31,347 nucleotides of DNA from DATGFB01 sp032160545 (GTDB lineage: Bacteria > Actinomycetota > Actinomycetes > Mycobacteriales > Jatrophihabitantaceae): the NCBI GenBank assembly GCA_032160545.1, contig JAVHVN010000033.1:1-31347 (forward strand). Direction: 5' to 3'. Within the stretch, counting starts at the first letter, position 1, and each line of letters begins with the position of its first letter. Under the pieces are notes generated by a model. It searched no databases, was not told the DNA's origin, and saw nothing but the letters and a program-made list of their open reading frames with translations. The translations under genes and the position numbers were made by a program. Positions 29,757-31,347 of the stretch are shown in pieces.

Positions 29757-31213
29757 CGCCTCGACGAGCTGCTCCGAGCACCTTCTTCACGAATCCTTGG
29801 GATGACCGGCAGCAGCGCGAGGACCAGCACCGACGCGACGCCGAAGGCCCCCGCCAGGGCGATCGACTGGTTGCCGGTGAGCGAGGCGATCGACGTCGCG
29901 ATCGAGACCGCGACGATCGCGCCGGCCTGCCGGCCGATCCCGCGCAGCCCGGTGATGGTCCCGACCGAGTCCGGGGCGAGCGACAGCGCGGCGTTGTTGG
30001 CCGCCGGTGCGCTGAGCCCGAAGCCGAGGCCGGTGATCGCGGTCGCCGTGAGCAGCCACGGCAGCGCGGGGAGGCCCGGCGGAGGGAGGGCGGTCAGTCC
30101 GAAGCCCAGTGCGATGCCGGACAGGCCGACGAAGATCGGCAACCGGTAGCCGGTGCGCTCGAGCAGGAACGACGCCGCCGCCGCGACGACGATGGAGCCC
30201 AGCGCCCGGATCGTCAGCATGGCGCCGGACTCGAGGACCGAGAGGTGGTAGCGGACCTGCCCGTAGAGCGGCAGCAGCGTCGCGAGTCCCAGGACGCAGG
30301 CGCCGTACGCGACATTGATGAGGTTGACGATCCCGAACCCCTTCCCGGTCACGAACTGCATGGGCACCAGCGGATTGCTCGTGCGGCCGGAGTGACGGGC
30401 GAGGCCGACCGCAAAGGCCGACGCGACGAGGACGAGGACGGCGACGAGCGCCTGACGTGGGGCCGAGTGCGCCCCGGCCAGCGTGGTCGTGGCCGCCATG
30501 ACGGACAGCATGAGCGCGGTCAGCAGGGCGACACCGACCAGATCGGGACGGTAGCGGCTGGTGGTACGCGCGGACCGCGGGATCACTCGAACGGCCGACA
30601 GGAGCAGCACCAGGCCGATCGGCACGTTGATGAAGAAGATCCACCGCCAGGACAGCACCTCGATCAGCACCGCGCCGAGCACCGGTCCTATCAGCCCGCC
30701 GGCTGGCAGGATCGAGCTCGTCAGCCCGACGGCACGAGCCCGGCCGGCGTCGAAGGTGTCGCTGATGATCCCGATCGCGCTCGGGATGAACGCGCCGCCG
30801 CCGAAGGCCTGCAGGATTCGCAGCGGTACGAGCAGGTGGATCGAGTTCACCAGCCCGCAGAGCAACGAGCTGGCGGTGAACACGACGAGCGCAAGCAGGA
30901 AGACCGGCTTGCGGCCGTAGGCATCACCGAGGTGCCCGGCGAGCGGCGCGACGACGATCTGGCCGAGCGTGTAGCCCGTGAGCGTCCAGCCCGCGCCGCT
31001 GAGCGAGGTGTGCAGTTCGTGGCGCATCGTCGGCAGTGCCGTCGCCACGATGGTGCCGTCGATCGACGACATCAGCAGCGCCGTCGAGACCACGACGAAG
31101 ACGAGCCAGTTCCGCCGCGTCGGTCGCACGGCCACGTCGGCCCTCACCGGCGCCGAGCGTGGCGGCTCACTTCCGGTCAGGACTCGGGCCGCCCGGCGTT
31201 CGGGTCGGGCCAT
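29753..31213 (-). CDS. MFS transporter, DHA2 (EmrB/QacA, 14-helix) type
   Basis: 486 residues, probably 14 membrane helices after a 34-residue basic, Arg/Pro-rich cytoplasmic start. Seen: the family motif region SSIDGTIVATALPTM (about 49-63), the loop motif GHLGDAYGRKPVF and the DHA2 motif C-like PAGGLIGPVLGAVL followed by LSWRWIFFINVPIG. Members are proton-driven drug or metabolite exporters, occasionally importers. ATG at 31213 lies 19 bp after the preceding stop and has no clear ribosome site, so a later start is possible. It may export a toxic substrate or product, or be unrelated to the ThDP enzyme downstream. Confidence 0.9.
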   Translation of the reverse strand: MARPERRAARVLTGSEPPRSAPVRADVAVRPTRRNWLVFVVVSTALLMSSIDGTIVATALPTMRHELHTSLSGAGWTLTGYTLGQIVVAPLAGHLGDAYGRKPVFLLALVVFTASSLLCGLVNSIHLLVPLRILQAFGGGAFIPSAIGIISDTFDAGRARAVGLTSSILPAGGLIGPVLGAVLIEVLSWRWIFFINVPIGLVLLLSAVRVIPRSARTTSRYRPDLVGVALLTALMLSVMAATTTLAGAHSAPRQALVAVLVLVASAFAVGLARHSGRTSNPLVPMQFVTGKGFGIVNLINVAYGACVLGLATLLPLYGQVRYHLSVLESGAMLTIRALGSIVVAAAASFLLERTGYRLPIFVGLSGIALGFGLTALPPPGLPALPWLLTATAITGLGFGLSAPAANNAALSLAPDSVGTITGLRGIGRQAGAIVAVSIATSIASLTGNQSIALAGAFGVASVLVLALLPVIPRIREEGARSSSSRR

Positions 31214-31232
31214 ACGAAGCGCCGCCGCGGGT

Positions 31233-31347
31233 TCAGCCGTCGGTGCTGTCGGGGAAGCGTTCGATCTGGTGCAGGCCCAGGGCCTTGATGGCGAAGGTGT
31301 CCTGCACGGCGAGGTAGCGGCAGACCTCGGTGTCGCTGTCGTTGAAG
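31233..31347 (-). CDS. C-terminal end of an unidentified protein, possibly cupin-like; cut by window edge
   Basis: Only the last 37 codons are in the window, ending FPDSTDG-stop (TGA at 31235-31233). The piece contains FNDSDTEVCRYLAVQD and IKALGLHQIE, which looks like the closing strands of a cupin (small beta-barrel) protein, but this is too short to be sure. It ends 19 bp before the MFS start on the same strand, so the two probably share a transcript. Confidence 0.5.
   Translation of the reverse strand, partial: FNDSDTEVCRYLAVQDTFAIKALGLHQIERFPDSTDG

Noticed and set aside
1..31347. Mobile elements, tRNA genes and attachment sites
   Set aside because: I saw no transposase or integrase motifs, no terminal inverted repeats with target duplications, and no cloverleaf-type sequence with the GGTTCGAATCC-like arm.

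Overview
The window is very GC-rich, starts many genes with GTG, joins operon genes by 4-base stop/start overlaps, and encodes actinobacterial-type lipoproteins and regulators (AcoR-like, ROK, FCD-GntR). It fits a soil or environmental actinobacterium of the mycobacterial/pseudonocardial type; I cannot name the species. All genes are catabolic or transport genes. I see no rRNA, tRNA, insertion sequence, phage gene or CRISPR array.

Layout. (1) 1-4987, minus strand: a soluble binuclear-iron monooxygenase operon of the mimABCD/prmABCD type (large hydroxylase, reductase, small hydroxylase, coupling protein), followed by an amidohydrolase cut by the left edge. (2) 5155-6954, plus: a divergent AcoR/MimR-like regulator. 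(3) 7010-11494, minus: an frcBCAK-like sugar ABC importer with its kinase and a short-chain dehydrogenase, with a divergent ROK repressor at 11705-12916. (4) 13122-26773, minus: a twelve-gene catabolic locus. It holds a NitT/TauT-type ABC importer (lipoprotein, two permeases, one ATPase), a crotonase, two alpha/beta hydrolases, a citryl-CoA-lyase-like protein, a HyuA/HyuB pair whose HyuB carries a C-terminal zinc domain resembling the acetone carboxylase gamma subunit, a class III CoA-transferase and an aldo/keto reductase. (5) 27201-27905, plus: a divergent FCD-type GntR regulator. (6) 27952-31213, minus: a thiamine-diphosphate enzyme and a DHA2-family MFS transporter, then the last 37 codons of a gene that runs off the right edge.

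The most interesting part is region 4. Its gene content suggests import of an organic compound, ATP-dependent carboxylation of a carbonyl compound (or opening of a cyclic amide), CoA activation, and then C-C cleavage. I do not recognise it as a characterised pathway. Five of its genes (20452 down to 13122) are linked by consecutive 4-base overlaps. The two transcription entry points, at 20501-20564 and 26985-27020, share the same arrangement: a TTGACA -35 box directly beside a TTCGGAT half-site. This suggests one regulator controls both. At 20516-20564 the half-site has become a tandem array of seven 7-bp units. The citryl-CoA-lyase-like protein and the crotonase both appear to lack canonical catalytic residues, so their standard names probably mislead.
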